44,226 nucleotides of DNA, taken from assembly GCF_000192795.1 (NCBI RefSeq), contig NW_007360652.1, positions 1 through 44,226 of the forward strand, in the 5' to 3' direction. A program made the position numbers and the translations under genes. Shown piece by piece: positions 1-9,100 of this stretch (position 1 is its first letter; every line of letters begins with the position of its first letter). This DNA comes from Vavraia culicis subsp. floridensis (Eukaryota > Microsporidia > Pleistophoridae). Under the pieces are notes generated by a model, which saw nothing but the letters and a program-made list of their open reading frames with translations, did not search any database and was not told where the DNA came from.

Positions 1-793
1 CTTTACCAATAGACAGTTTCTCTGGTCATGAAAATTTCCAAATCAGTATTGCTGTGCCAGTACGAGTTAGAAACACGCTTCTCCTTTTTGTCATAAATTT
101 TTGAAAGCGTCAAAATATTTATTAATTAGATTCTCATATTGCGGGAGTTGGTGTATGATAGAACAATATTGGTAAATTTATTTTTAGCACAGAATTGTGC
201 GGTCATGGTTAAATACCATCATGCCACAACGAAACAAAACAGAAAACTACCGTTTAAAAATATTATAAAGTAATTAAACATAGCAGATACGTTTTAACTA
301 CACCAAATAAACTTTTTAGAATTCCTCAGTAAAAAATTTGTGAGTTGTCAAATGATTTTAGACATGTCATCAAATGATGAGAAGGATCGATTAAGTGTGC
401 AATTCAGATCATTTTTGAGATAGCAGTTTATATAATCGTTGAATGTGATAGCTTGAGTTAAATCTTGTGGATGACTGTTGGCAAATACCTGTTCCGTCTT
501 TTTTCTCTTTTGGACGGATACAACAAATAACTGCTCAAATCTGCTTTTCTGCGTACAAAAATCATGCTATTAAATTGAAGCCTTTATACCGACATAAAGC
601 AAAATTGCTGTAAGGAAAAAACACTTTACTTGATGTTCGTGTGGAGGAGAAATGACTTGAGAGGGCAATAATTTAATATTGCTTGTGAAAGATGCCTTGT
701 TTAACGCTGATATGGGTGGAATAATTGCAATGGTATCGTGTAGTAATTTAAGCAGCATTTCATCGTATAAATAAGTTGAGAGGTTTATGCACT
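1..793. other. A/T-rich spacer, no gene seen
   Basis: No convincing coding region on either strand. Short open frames on the minus strand lack a CCC/AAATTT or TATA-like start context. The only signal is a TATA-like element at the right end, described separately. Confidence 0.6.
765..775 (+). promoter_or_regulatory. TATA-like element before the 794 ORF
   Basis: The string gtataaataag ends about 18 bases before the ATG at 794. It resembles the TATA-like boxes seen before the LRR-like and NF-YA genes in this window. Assignment as a promoter is inference. Confidence 0.4.
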
Positions 794-1018
794 ATGTATC
801 CAGATTTTGACAATACGCCGACTGAAAAGTTTTTGGTGGAAAAAACACAATTGTTAAATCCTGGTGGTTTTGTCTGTGCTGTAGATGATCAGCTGATTGT
901 CTACCGCGGCAAAGCTTTATTTATAGATCGGACCTACGAGAGTCTGCAAAATGTTCCTGTGCTCTGTGCACAGTTCTTAACAAAGCACTTCGGTATTGTG
1001 CATGTTCCAAAAAAATAA
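794..1018 (+). CDS. hypothetical small protein, 74 aa
   Basis: I do not recognise this protein. The frame is open further upstream but only from a TTG; the first ATG is at 794, about 18 bases after a TATA-like element. The product is a soluble-looking 74-residue protein with no membrane segment or Cys cluster. Its middle (residues about 20-45) reads like alternating beta strands (GGFVCAVDDQLIVYRGKALF). The stop is followed 16 bases later by the first codon of the decayed Helitron helicase reading, so it could be either an independent host gene or a piece of the mobile element. It matches no part of the Helitron helicase that I know. Confidence 0.45.
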   Translation: MYPDFDNTPTEKFLVEKTQLLNPGGFVCAVDDQLIVYRGKALFIDRTYESLQNVPVLCAQFLTKHFGIVHVPKK

Positions 1019-1033
1019 TACCAGTTGCAGTAA

Positions 1034-2154
1034 AAAATAATCAGACAACATCTCTACACCGACATTCCATATCACTATGTGTACCAGAACAGTCGATGGG
1101 TATTGCGACAGCAGGGTGAGGACAAAGTCATTACAAGATTGTATGCGGTCAATCCAGAGGAAAAGGAGAGATTCTATCTGAGAATGCTCTTGCTCAATGT
1201 GAGAGATGCAACGTCATTCGACGACTTAAGAAGTGCAAACAATGTTGTATATGGCACATTTGAGGAAGCAGTAAGGGCAAGAAATCTTCTGCAGGATGAC
1301 AGTGAATGGAAGAACGTGCTGAGCGAAGCTGCAATGACAGAGACATCTGACACATCAGAAAGCTGTTCGCATACATCTGTGTGTTCAACAGACCGCATGA
1401 TGCACTTGGGCTGTTCAACGACTATGTTGACGATACGTGCGATGACATCGTTAACGAGATATATGGTGATGTGGCCAACATGGCTGACAGCGAAGATCTG
1501 ACGAACAGAACTATACTCACAACAAACAACGATGCTGCAAAGGAAATCAATGACAGGGTCCTTGACTTGATGATCGGCAACGAAGTAACATACACGAATG
1601 CAGACTCTATTGTCACAGAAGACAATGATGTTGTTGCGAACTATCCGTTGGAGTTTCTCAACAAGTAGCAGCCTTCAGGAATGCCACCGCACAAGTTAGT
1701 TCTAAAAAGAGGTGCGTTGATAATGCTATTGCGCAACCTTGATCCAGCCAATGGCCTGCTCAATGGCACACGCCTGGTGGTTGATGAACTCCACACAAAC
1801 TTCATCATAGCTACTATTGTGACCGGATCCAGGAGAGGTGGCAGGGCAGTCATACCAAGGATCGACATGGCACCGAGCGAGACACAGCTGCCATTCATAC
1901 TCAAGAGAAGACAGTTTCCGGTTCTTCTTTCGTTTGCGATGACAATCCACAAGTCACAGGGTCAGTCATTTGACAAGGTAGGTGTTTATCTGCACAGCCC
2001 AGTCTTTGTACATGGTCAGTTGTATGTAGTTCTGTCGAGAGTGCGCTATGCAAACGGTCTAGGGGTGTATATTGCTGACAATGGAGACCAAGGAAAGCAT
2101 GAGAATGGTAAAGTATACACTAGAAATGTTGTATACAATGAGCTACTGGAATGA
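1034..2154 (+). pseudogene. decayed Helitron-type PIF1 helicase
   Basis: Two pieces of a Helitron transposase/helicase are visible. The first, read from 1034 to about 1335, carries the region just before the helicase core (PEEKERFYLRMLLLNVRDAT, then SFDDLR, LLQDDSEW and LSEAA). The second, from about 1411 to 2154, is in another frame and carries the PIF1 C-terminal part: EINDRVL, GMPPHKLVLKRGA, MLLRNLDP, NGTRLVV, AMTIHKSQGQS and HGQLYVVLSR. Between them the segment with Walker A and Walker B is missing, apparently by deletion, and the frame shifts. An in-frame TAG at 1666-1668 interrupts the conserved FLNSLQPSG-like stretch, where the family usually has Leu. The element is therefore not functional as written. 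Helitron ends (5' TC, 3' hairpin plus CTRR) were not recognised. Helitrons are known from some microsporidia, so this fits the proposed lineage. Confidence 0.87.
1079..1335 (+). mobile_element. Helitron helicase N-terminal fragment
   Basis: This is the best-preserved stretch upstream of the helicase core. It has the aromatic Y-x-Y / W-x-L-R-x-Q-G lead-in, the ERFYLRMLL block, the ATSFDDLR block and the GTF-EAV / LLQDDSEW block in family order. No ATG is present at the head of this reading and a stop lies at 1031-1033. Confidence 0.8.
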
Positions 2155-2529
2155 ATGAAAATAAATTTATTGATTTGTAACCACAGAACAGTTGGTAGAA
2201 AGGAATGACCTGGTGTTGCAGTTATACTCAAAAGCGTTGTTTTGGTATACTATTCATTCATACACCCGTTTTGAAAAACAAGCAGTGCAGCTAGTGATAA
2301 TAGAAATACTCGGTTAATGTTATGTGAGGTGATAAATAAACGTACTTTAAGAAAATACCAATAGTAGAAGTGGTAGTAGAATGGTGTAAAACATGTTCTA
2401 CACAATTCATGTTTTTAAAACTGACTTTGCATATTTACAAAACCAAGCGCATCTTGTTGAGTGCGTAACATGTCTTCGTGTTTTTATACATCGATCTCAT
2501 CGGTAAAAAATACTATTTTATCCCCTGCA
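2155..2529. other. spacer between Helitron relic and Skp1
   Basis: No gene seen apart from an in-frame upstream extension of the Skp1 frame (ATG at 2470). I reject that extension because the CCCC signal and family homology both point to the ATG at 2530. Confidence 0.5.
2503..2525 (+). promoter_or_regulatory. A/T block plus CCCC before Skp1 start
   Basis: An A/T stretch (taaaaaatactatttta) runs straight into CCCC at 2522-2525, four bases before the ATG at 2530. This is the microsporidian start-proximal signal and it decides the start. Confidence 0.55.
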
Positions 2530-2949
2530 ATGCAACTTGATGTAATGACTACAGACAAGCGGCTGTACACCATTCCAGAAAAGATGGTAAATGACTGCAT
2601 CCTTTTCAGAGACATTGTAAATATGACCGATCAATGCTCACCAATTAACATTCTCATGCATTCCTCCGTTTTAGAGTTTATAATGGGATTCTCAGAAATA
2701 AACACGATAAATCTACCGGAGAATTACGATGCTACACAGATAGTGTTCCCTCAGGCAGTTTTTGATTTTATCAACAGCCTTGATTTCCCGACTTTGAATG
2801 ATATATGCACAGCAGCTAACTATCTTTACTATCCTGCACTGCTTGAGCTGTATTGCAAGGTTATCTCTAAGAAGTTACGGGACATAGAGGTTGTGAGTGG
2901 TGAAACGGCCAATGAGTTAACGTGGATATCATCGGATGAAGATTCTTAG
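2530..2949 (+). CDS. SKP1: Skp1-like SCF adaptor, short form
   Basis: Skp1 bridges F-box proteins to cullin-1 in SCF ubiquitin ligases and also acts at yeast kinetochores. The 139-residue product starts with a BTB/POZ-like strand and the (D)KRLYTIPEKMV segment. It ends with the family's best-known block, ICTAANYLYYPALLELYCKV, corresponding to the L-x-AANYL-D-x-LL-x-x-CK motif, at residues about 96-116. An upstream in-frame ATG at 2470 exists. I chose 2530 because CCCC lies immediately before it and family homology begins there. The protein is shorter than the usual 155-165 residues: after the CK motif the F-box-binding helices are hardly recognisable and the end is acidic (SSDEDS). Elongin C is the main alternative because it also lacks those helices, but the AANYL..CK spacing favours Skp1. 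Confidence 0.8.
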   Translation: MQLDVMTTDKRLYTIPEKMVNDCILFRDIVNMTDQCSPINILMHSSVLEFIMGFSEINTINLPENYDATQIVFPQAVFDFINSLDFPTLNDICTAANYLYYPALLELYCKVISKKLRDIEVVSGETANELTWISSDEDS

Positions 2950-3715
2950 ATTGTATGCATGCGTAGGAAACGCTAGTTTGATGTGAATAAATGATAGATG
3001 TGAAAAATGTAATGATAAATTTATGCTTGTGCGGTTTAAATAAATAAGATACAGATGCGTTCTAGAATGTTTTTGTATAGGAATATCATATAATTTAAAA
3101 GACAACCTGCAATGTGATTGTTCAGTTCTGAAAAATTAATTATTTGACCCTTCGAGAAAAATAAAAATCTTTGTTTTATGTATTTGCGTTGAATAAGGTT
3201 TAAAGTTGTCGTACAACTCATTCTTTCTGAGATGCTCTCAATTGTTCTCCACTAACAACATCAAAATCACACGATCACCGAATAGTAGCTAATTAATTAA
3301 CCTCTACCATAAAATCTTAAACAATAGAAAAAACATAATACGAGATATGACAAGAAGAAAGTATCATTGAATGGATAGAGCACTTTTTACCGTTTTATAA
3401 ATGGAAATAGCGTAGCTAGTTTTAATGAAAAAGACAGAAAAGATTAAAATCAACAATAACTCTAGTCAACGTACCTCGGTACGTAATACTTTTATCTTAG
3501 CATTGTTATCGTATATGCATACACATCACTTGCAGTATCTCCATTTCAATTGTTTCTTTCTATGCATGTAGATGTGCAAACATCCCATGCTACTTAGCAC
3601 GTTCATAAAAAAGGAGTCTTTCAATAAATCCGCTAATTGGTAAACTAAAATAATTCGATTTTTCTCCTTTATCAACGTGGCGGTAAAAAACCGGTGCAAT
3701 TTACGAACCCCTGAA
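2950..3715. other. A/T-rich spacer
   Basis: No gene recognised. Short frames on both strands lack start signals and show no family resemblance. Confidence 0.5.
3698..3711 (+). promoter_or_regulatory. AATTTA plus CCCC before the 3716 ORF
   Basis: An AATTTA block is followed by CCCC at 3708-3711, four bases before the ATG at 3716. It rules out the longer GTG-initiated frame from 3677. Confidence 0.55.
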
Positions 3716-4609
3716 ATGGTGCTGTCATACATACCAAGCGTTCTTCTATTTCCAATCTACATGGTATGCCTAATATCCGTCATGTTCGTCACCAAAAACA
3801 CCTCAGAATTGCTTTTCAGTAGATTTTCGCTGCAAAACAATTTAATAAGAAGTACGTATGATCCTGAAGCAATGATCTACATCGTTGATGGTGCGGATGA
3901 CAGCAGGAGAATTTCTGACCATTTAGGCAAAATAGAGTATATTGATCTTAGAGACTGGAAATTTTTACCAAAAGGTAATTTTAACATTACGGCAAAAAAA
4001 GGATACAATTTCGTATTTTTGTACGAGGATAGCGCATCCATGATGCCTACAAAGGTGATTTTCTTGAAACAAGCACCCGATAAGAAAATGAACTTTGCAG
4101 AATTGATGGGATTTATAGGGAACAACAAGGAGGAGAACGATATAGACGACATCAAATCGCTAAACACCATGCTTTATCTCTCGCTATACGGATATATGGA
4201 CCATTTTTCTATATCAGTGCTCAATAATGCCGTGATGGGGTACATCAACCACGATATCTATTTTATTATACGGGTAAATTCTCCATTAACAAAGCTAAGA
4301 AAGGAGGAGGACGAGAAAGTGTTATATCCTATCCTGGCAAGGCTAATAAGAGCAACAATACTGGCGAAGAATGAAAACAAGACGTATATGGTACAATTTC
4401 GAAACAAGGATTTGAACATCAAAACTTTTTTGTTTTTCTACACACGAAAGAGAAACGAGCAGGCTAAGAAAATATACGAAGAGATCATTAGGAGTGAATT
4501 GAGCTTTGAATTGCCTGAGGTGCAAGTTGATTGCATCAGTAAGTGGAAGAATATGGACTACGAGCAGGAGTTGATCAGTAGAAGGAGCAAAATTAGGTTT
4601 ATTGGATAA
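3716..4609 (+). CDS. hypothetical signal-anchor membrane protein, 297 aa
   Basis: I do not recognise the family. The start at 3716 is chosen because CCCC lies four bases upstream; the frame extends to 3677 only from a GTG. Residues about 3-24 form one hydrophobic segment (IPSVLLFPIYMVCLISVMFV), a likely signal anchor or uncleaved signal. The remaining roughly 270 residues are soluble and mixed alpha/beta, with no long low-complexity stretch. The C-terminus is basic and charged (ELISRRSKIRFIG). One short potential N-glycosylation site (NIT) lies near residue 93. The layout resembles single-span ER or spore-membrane proteins of microsporidia, but no specific role can be supported. It is flanked by A/T-rich spacers and is transcribed alone. 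Confidence 0.75.
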   Translation: MVLSYIPSVLLFPIYMVCLISVMFVTKNTSELLFSRFSLQNNLIRSTYDPEAMIYIVDGADDSRRISDHLGKIEYIDLRDWKFLPKGNFNITAKKGYNFVFLYEDSASMMPTKVIFLKQAPDKKMNFAELMGFIGNNKEENDIDDIKSLNTMLYLSLYGYMDHFSISVLNNAVMGYINHDIYFIIRVNSPLTKLRKEEDEKVLYPILARLIRATILAKNENKTYMVQFRNKDLNIKTFLFFYTRKRNEQAKKIYEEIIRSELSFELPEVQVDCISKWKNMDYEQELISRRSKIRFIG

Positions 4610-4730
4610 TGTCAATGTGAAAGGCTGCTGTCTAATATGAGATCTGAACGATTATTGGTTAAAAAAGTCAATTGGATGGCTTTCTTCATGATATATGCCG
4701 GTTGTATAGTTTGAGAGGATATTTATTAGT

Positions 4731-4919
4731 TCAAAAGACAAGTTCTTCGTGTTGACTTGTTTCATATTCTTTAAAATAGTTTTTTAAACGGTCGGTTCCA
4801 CCGATTTTGGCACCAAGCGCTTGGATATTTTGTGAGAAATCCATTATTTTCCTACGTTTACTTTCGACGGGTTTAACGAACTTACTATCACCAACACTTC
4901 TATAAATGAGCATTTGCAT
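4731..4919 (-). CDS. possible small basic protein, 62 aa
   Basis: An ATG-initiated frame on the minus strand with two nearby ATGs (4919 and 4913). The product is hydrophilic, with a basic centre (KPVESKRRKIM) and a helix-like second half ending in acidic residues. There is no CCC block before it, only an A/T-rich leader. The A/T-rich setting and non-repetitive composition make it somewhat more credible than the random ORFs around it. No family recognised. Confidence 0.35.
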   Translation of the reverse strand: MQMLIYRSVGDSKFVKPVESKRRKIMDFSQNIQALGAKIGGTDRLKNYFKEYETSQHEELVF

Positions 4920-6188
4920 TCGTTAGAAACAATAAAAATCACATTTTTTGTTCTAATACAAGAAAATTGCGCGCTATTTTTTATTGTCGTGCTTTTTCAC
5001 AGCTAAACGGTTTTTTGCTGTTTTTACAACAACTCAACGAAGCGATTTGATCGTGTTTCCAATATGCCAAATACGGTAGCCATTAACTCTTGTATATCTA
5101 TCTATAATTTCTTAAAGGTCTAAGAAATGTTTATTATTACGATTAGCTCACCAAAAAAACGTACGAGCAATCGATAACTTGTCAAATAGTTTTTTAGCTA
5201 TTGTTCTCGCTATGATTTGAAGAGAAATCTTACATTTCCAGTATTTTCTACGCGAATTAGGCATACTCTAAGTTCATAAATTGACCCGAATAAATAGCTG
5301 CAAGATTTCAATAAATCAAATATCATACTCAGACCACATGTAATTCTTTCTCTTTTTTTGTAAGCTGCATGTCACCTTCCCATACAACAACGCTCGGACA
5401 ATGCACTTTTTTGTCTGTTTGGATCGATCGCGGACACCACCCCTATCACGTATTTATCAAAATAATTTCCAACGTCGATGAATTTCTGTCATTCTGGTCC
5501 GAATTAGGAATCTTTACCAAAAAATTTAGTACTGTTAGAATAGTTTCGAAAGCGTTACGCCAAAAGAAACTAACATAAATACTTCCACGGTCTTAAGTTT
5601 GGATGAAAGTTGAACATTTCCGTTTCTGGTAAAATAGCTAACTTTGGGGTATAAATCGGCAAAATAGTGCCATATTCGATAATTCATACAAATTGCCACC
5701 AACATAAATATTTCTAATTATACTAATAAGATTTATTCTGACTACTACGATTATCAATGAACCAGGTAATATCTACGTTTAATTTCTGCGAGCAGGATGC
5801 AAATGTCTGTCCGACATACACCGAAACTAAAAGGATAAATGAGCGTGTTCTTGGTACCGATGAAAACCTTTTATCTCATTCTCGGTTTCCGGTATGTCTA
5901 TTGCGCCTCCCCTACTAATTTACTTTTGTGTGAAATACATTTATGGTGAGCGGCTCTAGCAGCAACCTTTTTACCAAAACGATTTATTCACGCGCTCCTG
6001 GTGTAAAAACATGCAGTGATTGATCAGCCATGTAATTCAACATTTCTTCGGCATGCCATCAATCACAAGTCAGAGACTTTCTCTGTTTAAGGAATGAAGT
6101 GATTTTTAAAAAACAGTGTCTAGAAATAGAAGGTGTCAAAACTAATCGCTAAAAACAAAAGTATAAAAGGCTGAACTACCATCGGGAT
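4920..6188. other. A/T-rich spacer before the giant LRR-like gene
   Basis: No gene recognised. An ATG frame at 5369-5578 (69 codons) and a 53-codon frame at 5757 are present but show no start signal or family match. The right end carries the TATA-like element of the next gene. Confidence 0.5.
6161..6186 (+). promoter_or_regulatory. TATA-like box plus GGG before the LRR-like gene
   Basis: The string gtataaaagg at 6161-6170 is followed by GGG at 6184-6186, just before the ATG at 6189. It fits the TATA plus GGG/CCC layout seen elsewhere in the window. Confidence 0.5.
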
Positions 6189-9100
6189 ATGAATATAAGA
6201 TGGATTGTGTGTTTCAAAGGTGACGATAACCATAATAACACTCTTTTGTGCACCGATTTAGGTGAGGTAAAATTGAAAAATGTTTTTTCGGAGATTTCTG
6301 AATCAACGGAAGGAATTTTGACGAAATTCGTGATTAGTGACTATGACAGCACCAAGGATCCTCTTAATATTCGAGAAACTCAGCATAACCCAAGTTGGAA
6401 CGATGACACGGCCGATGCATGCGCTCAGGGCTGCAAACAAATTAAATACCGCACGATAACAGTTCCGGTCGGCAAGTCTCTGTTCATGGAGGTAATTCAT
6501 CTAACACCGTACACCCAAACCAATTTTACAGATGCAGAGGTGTGCGATATACTTGAACATCTTCTAATATTTTTGGACAATAAGAAACTGATCTTACGCG
6601 CCCTATGCCAACAGATGGCGCTGGACTGTGGATTATACGACCGCATTAATTCATTATTATTGGGACTGCGCACAGAACCCGCCCAATTGCATTCTAAGTT
6701 GCTCGATTTAGCGTTGGAAATAGGCAAGCATATTTGTTTGTCTGTTAAGGACCATCGCGGTAATGCCATGCTGGCCTTGAATGAAGAGGATATCAACGAG
6801 CGGTTGCTCGTTGATATCAACCTGAGCGAAATAAACCGATTGTTCGTGCCTACAGTTCTGATTACCAGCAGTGATTTTTTGGTTCACAACGACGACTCCT
6901 TATGTGAGTTGTACGCGAACAAGCAGAGTGACTGCGAATTTACCGTAGACATAGAACTGCCCGTTCTACCATCCGATACAGCTGCACAGAGACTGAGCGA
7001 GGTGTTGATGTGCCGGTTTCTGGCACTCGACAGTACAAAGAAAATTGTTATTCGATTCAGAGGACTGGAATGCGATTTTAATCTCAATTTTATACATGGC
7101 AAAGAAATACGTGCCGTATTCGAGAATTGCACGTTAATGCGCGGTTCCTGTTCGCACATCAATTTGAAGGAGCTCACGATCGTGAACTCTAAGATTACTG
7201 CATCACTGGTTCTACCGGACGGAATGGAGAAGGTAACGTTAAAAAACGTAAACGTTGCTGCGAACGGCAAATTACGGCTCGGACGTAATTGCAAAACCGT
7301 AGTCATGAGGAATGTTTCAGGTAATATTTGCGTTCCCTATTTGCAGCAAAATTTTTGTATCGAATTCAATTCTCAGTGGTCATTTGAACTGAGTGGACAT
7401 GATGATGAACACATCGGCAGATTGCTCATAGAAAACGTTACAATCAGCGGTCTATTGGTAGTAATAAATCAGAGCGTGCACACGGTCATCCTGAAAAACA
7501 TCATTTTGCCATCAAACTCAATTCTTTTGGTGCAGAAAAGCGTTAAGGAGCTTCTTTTGGAAACGTTTTTAGGCACAGTCCATTTGTATGGCGCTGTCCA
7601 AGCGTTCGGTCCTATCTGTGTGGAAGTGTTTGATGGAAAATTGAAAGTGGAAGAATCAGGAATCGGTAAACGCACAAAAATTGCGTTAGAACGCGCCAAA
7701 TTAACAAAAAATGCACATCTAGACAAGAAAATATCACACGTAGACCTATGCGATGTTGAAATTGCAGCAGGTTGTTCTCTCAAACTGCACGGCAGCGAGC
7801 AACATATTTCGTTGAAGAACTGCACCGGAACAGTCTTCTTCGCTAACATCCCCGGTTTTGAACAGATCAAGTTTGGTAGGACGTTGCAAGCGGAAGACCA
7901 CCTCGGTGTAATTCCTGTGCAAGTATTTTTGTGTACTAGAACAGTTATGGGCAGAATGTCCCGGCTAGTTCTGCATTTCTTACAATTTGAAGAAAACGTG
8001 CGTCTTTGTGATAATACGAAGGACATCATCCTCAAGAACATCGAAATTCATGATGAGTACTCTCTCGTAGTTGGCAACAACTTTGAGCAGCTCACGCTGC
8101 AGAATTGCAGGGGACGGGTTGTAATCCCTGGTGTATCGTTTAGCGAGGGCAAACAAACAGGCTTGCTGTTGAATGGCGGCCAGATACGAATTGTGAGGTT
8201 ACCGGATGATATTTACGATATTACAGCGGAAAACATTCAATTTACGGGTGATCTTGCATTTGCAATGAGGGTGCATGCCGCCGAGATATGTAACGCAGGA
8301 ATGTGTGCCGACTCCACCATTACATTTGCAAATGAATGCCAGAGCTTGAATTTACAGGGCAACGTAGCATGCATTCGTGTTTTAGCGGCCACAACATTGA
8401 AAACACTGAGTCTGCGCGGTACCGATGTATCAAATAACTCGCAGCTTCTGGCAGTTCCTGTAGAGCGGTTTACAGCGGAAAATGTCACCATGCACCACAG
8501 GACGATGTCTCGGGCAGATGTGCCCTCCGTATTGACCAGCTTGAACATCGCAAACCGCTCCACGATGGTGAGCATCACAAATACGAATGTTCCAGTCAAC
8601 ATAACGAGCATTGTGCGACACGTTATACGTGGCGAATCGCCGTTGCTTACCACACCAGACAGCGTTTTCTGCTTGAACGAAGATCCTTCGGTGCAGTTGA
8701 ACGAGTTGCACCTTGCACATTTCCATGTGCACAGCAACTTGGAAATCGTACGAGAAATTCTGTCGCTGTCTCTGAAGGAAATTACTGCTGGCAGCAACTC
8801 AACTATACGTGTGAACAAGGAACTGGAGAGCATAACAATCGATAACTGCCTCGTAAATATTGATTTTACGGAAACGCGTGGGCTGAGATCAATCGTGTTA
8901 TCGAGAACAGCTCTCATCTACAACCAAGTGCTTCATCTACCGATAAGCTACCTGAGCCTTTCGAGCGTTGTTATTGATCAGAACGTGAGTCTCAACGAAT
9001 GCGTCAAAACTGCCAAACTTAAAGACGTGAGGATCGAGAAGGATTACACGTTCAAGGTGAACAGGAATATTCATGAGCTGGACATCAGCGGTTCGGTAGG

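Noticed and set aside
2470..2529. N-terminal extension of Skp1
   Set aside because: In-frame ATG exists, but the extension lies before the CCCC block and has no family resemblance.
5757..5918. 53-codon ATG frame with a NERVLG-type string
   Set aside because: The string TKRINERVLG resembles the PIF1 INDRVL block, but nothing around it matches, and it has no start signal.
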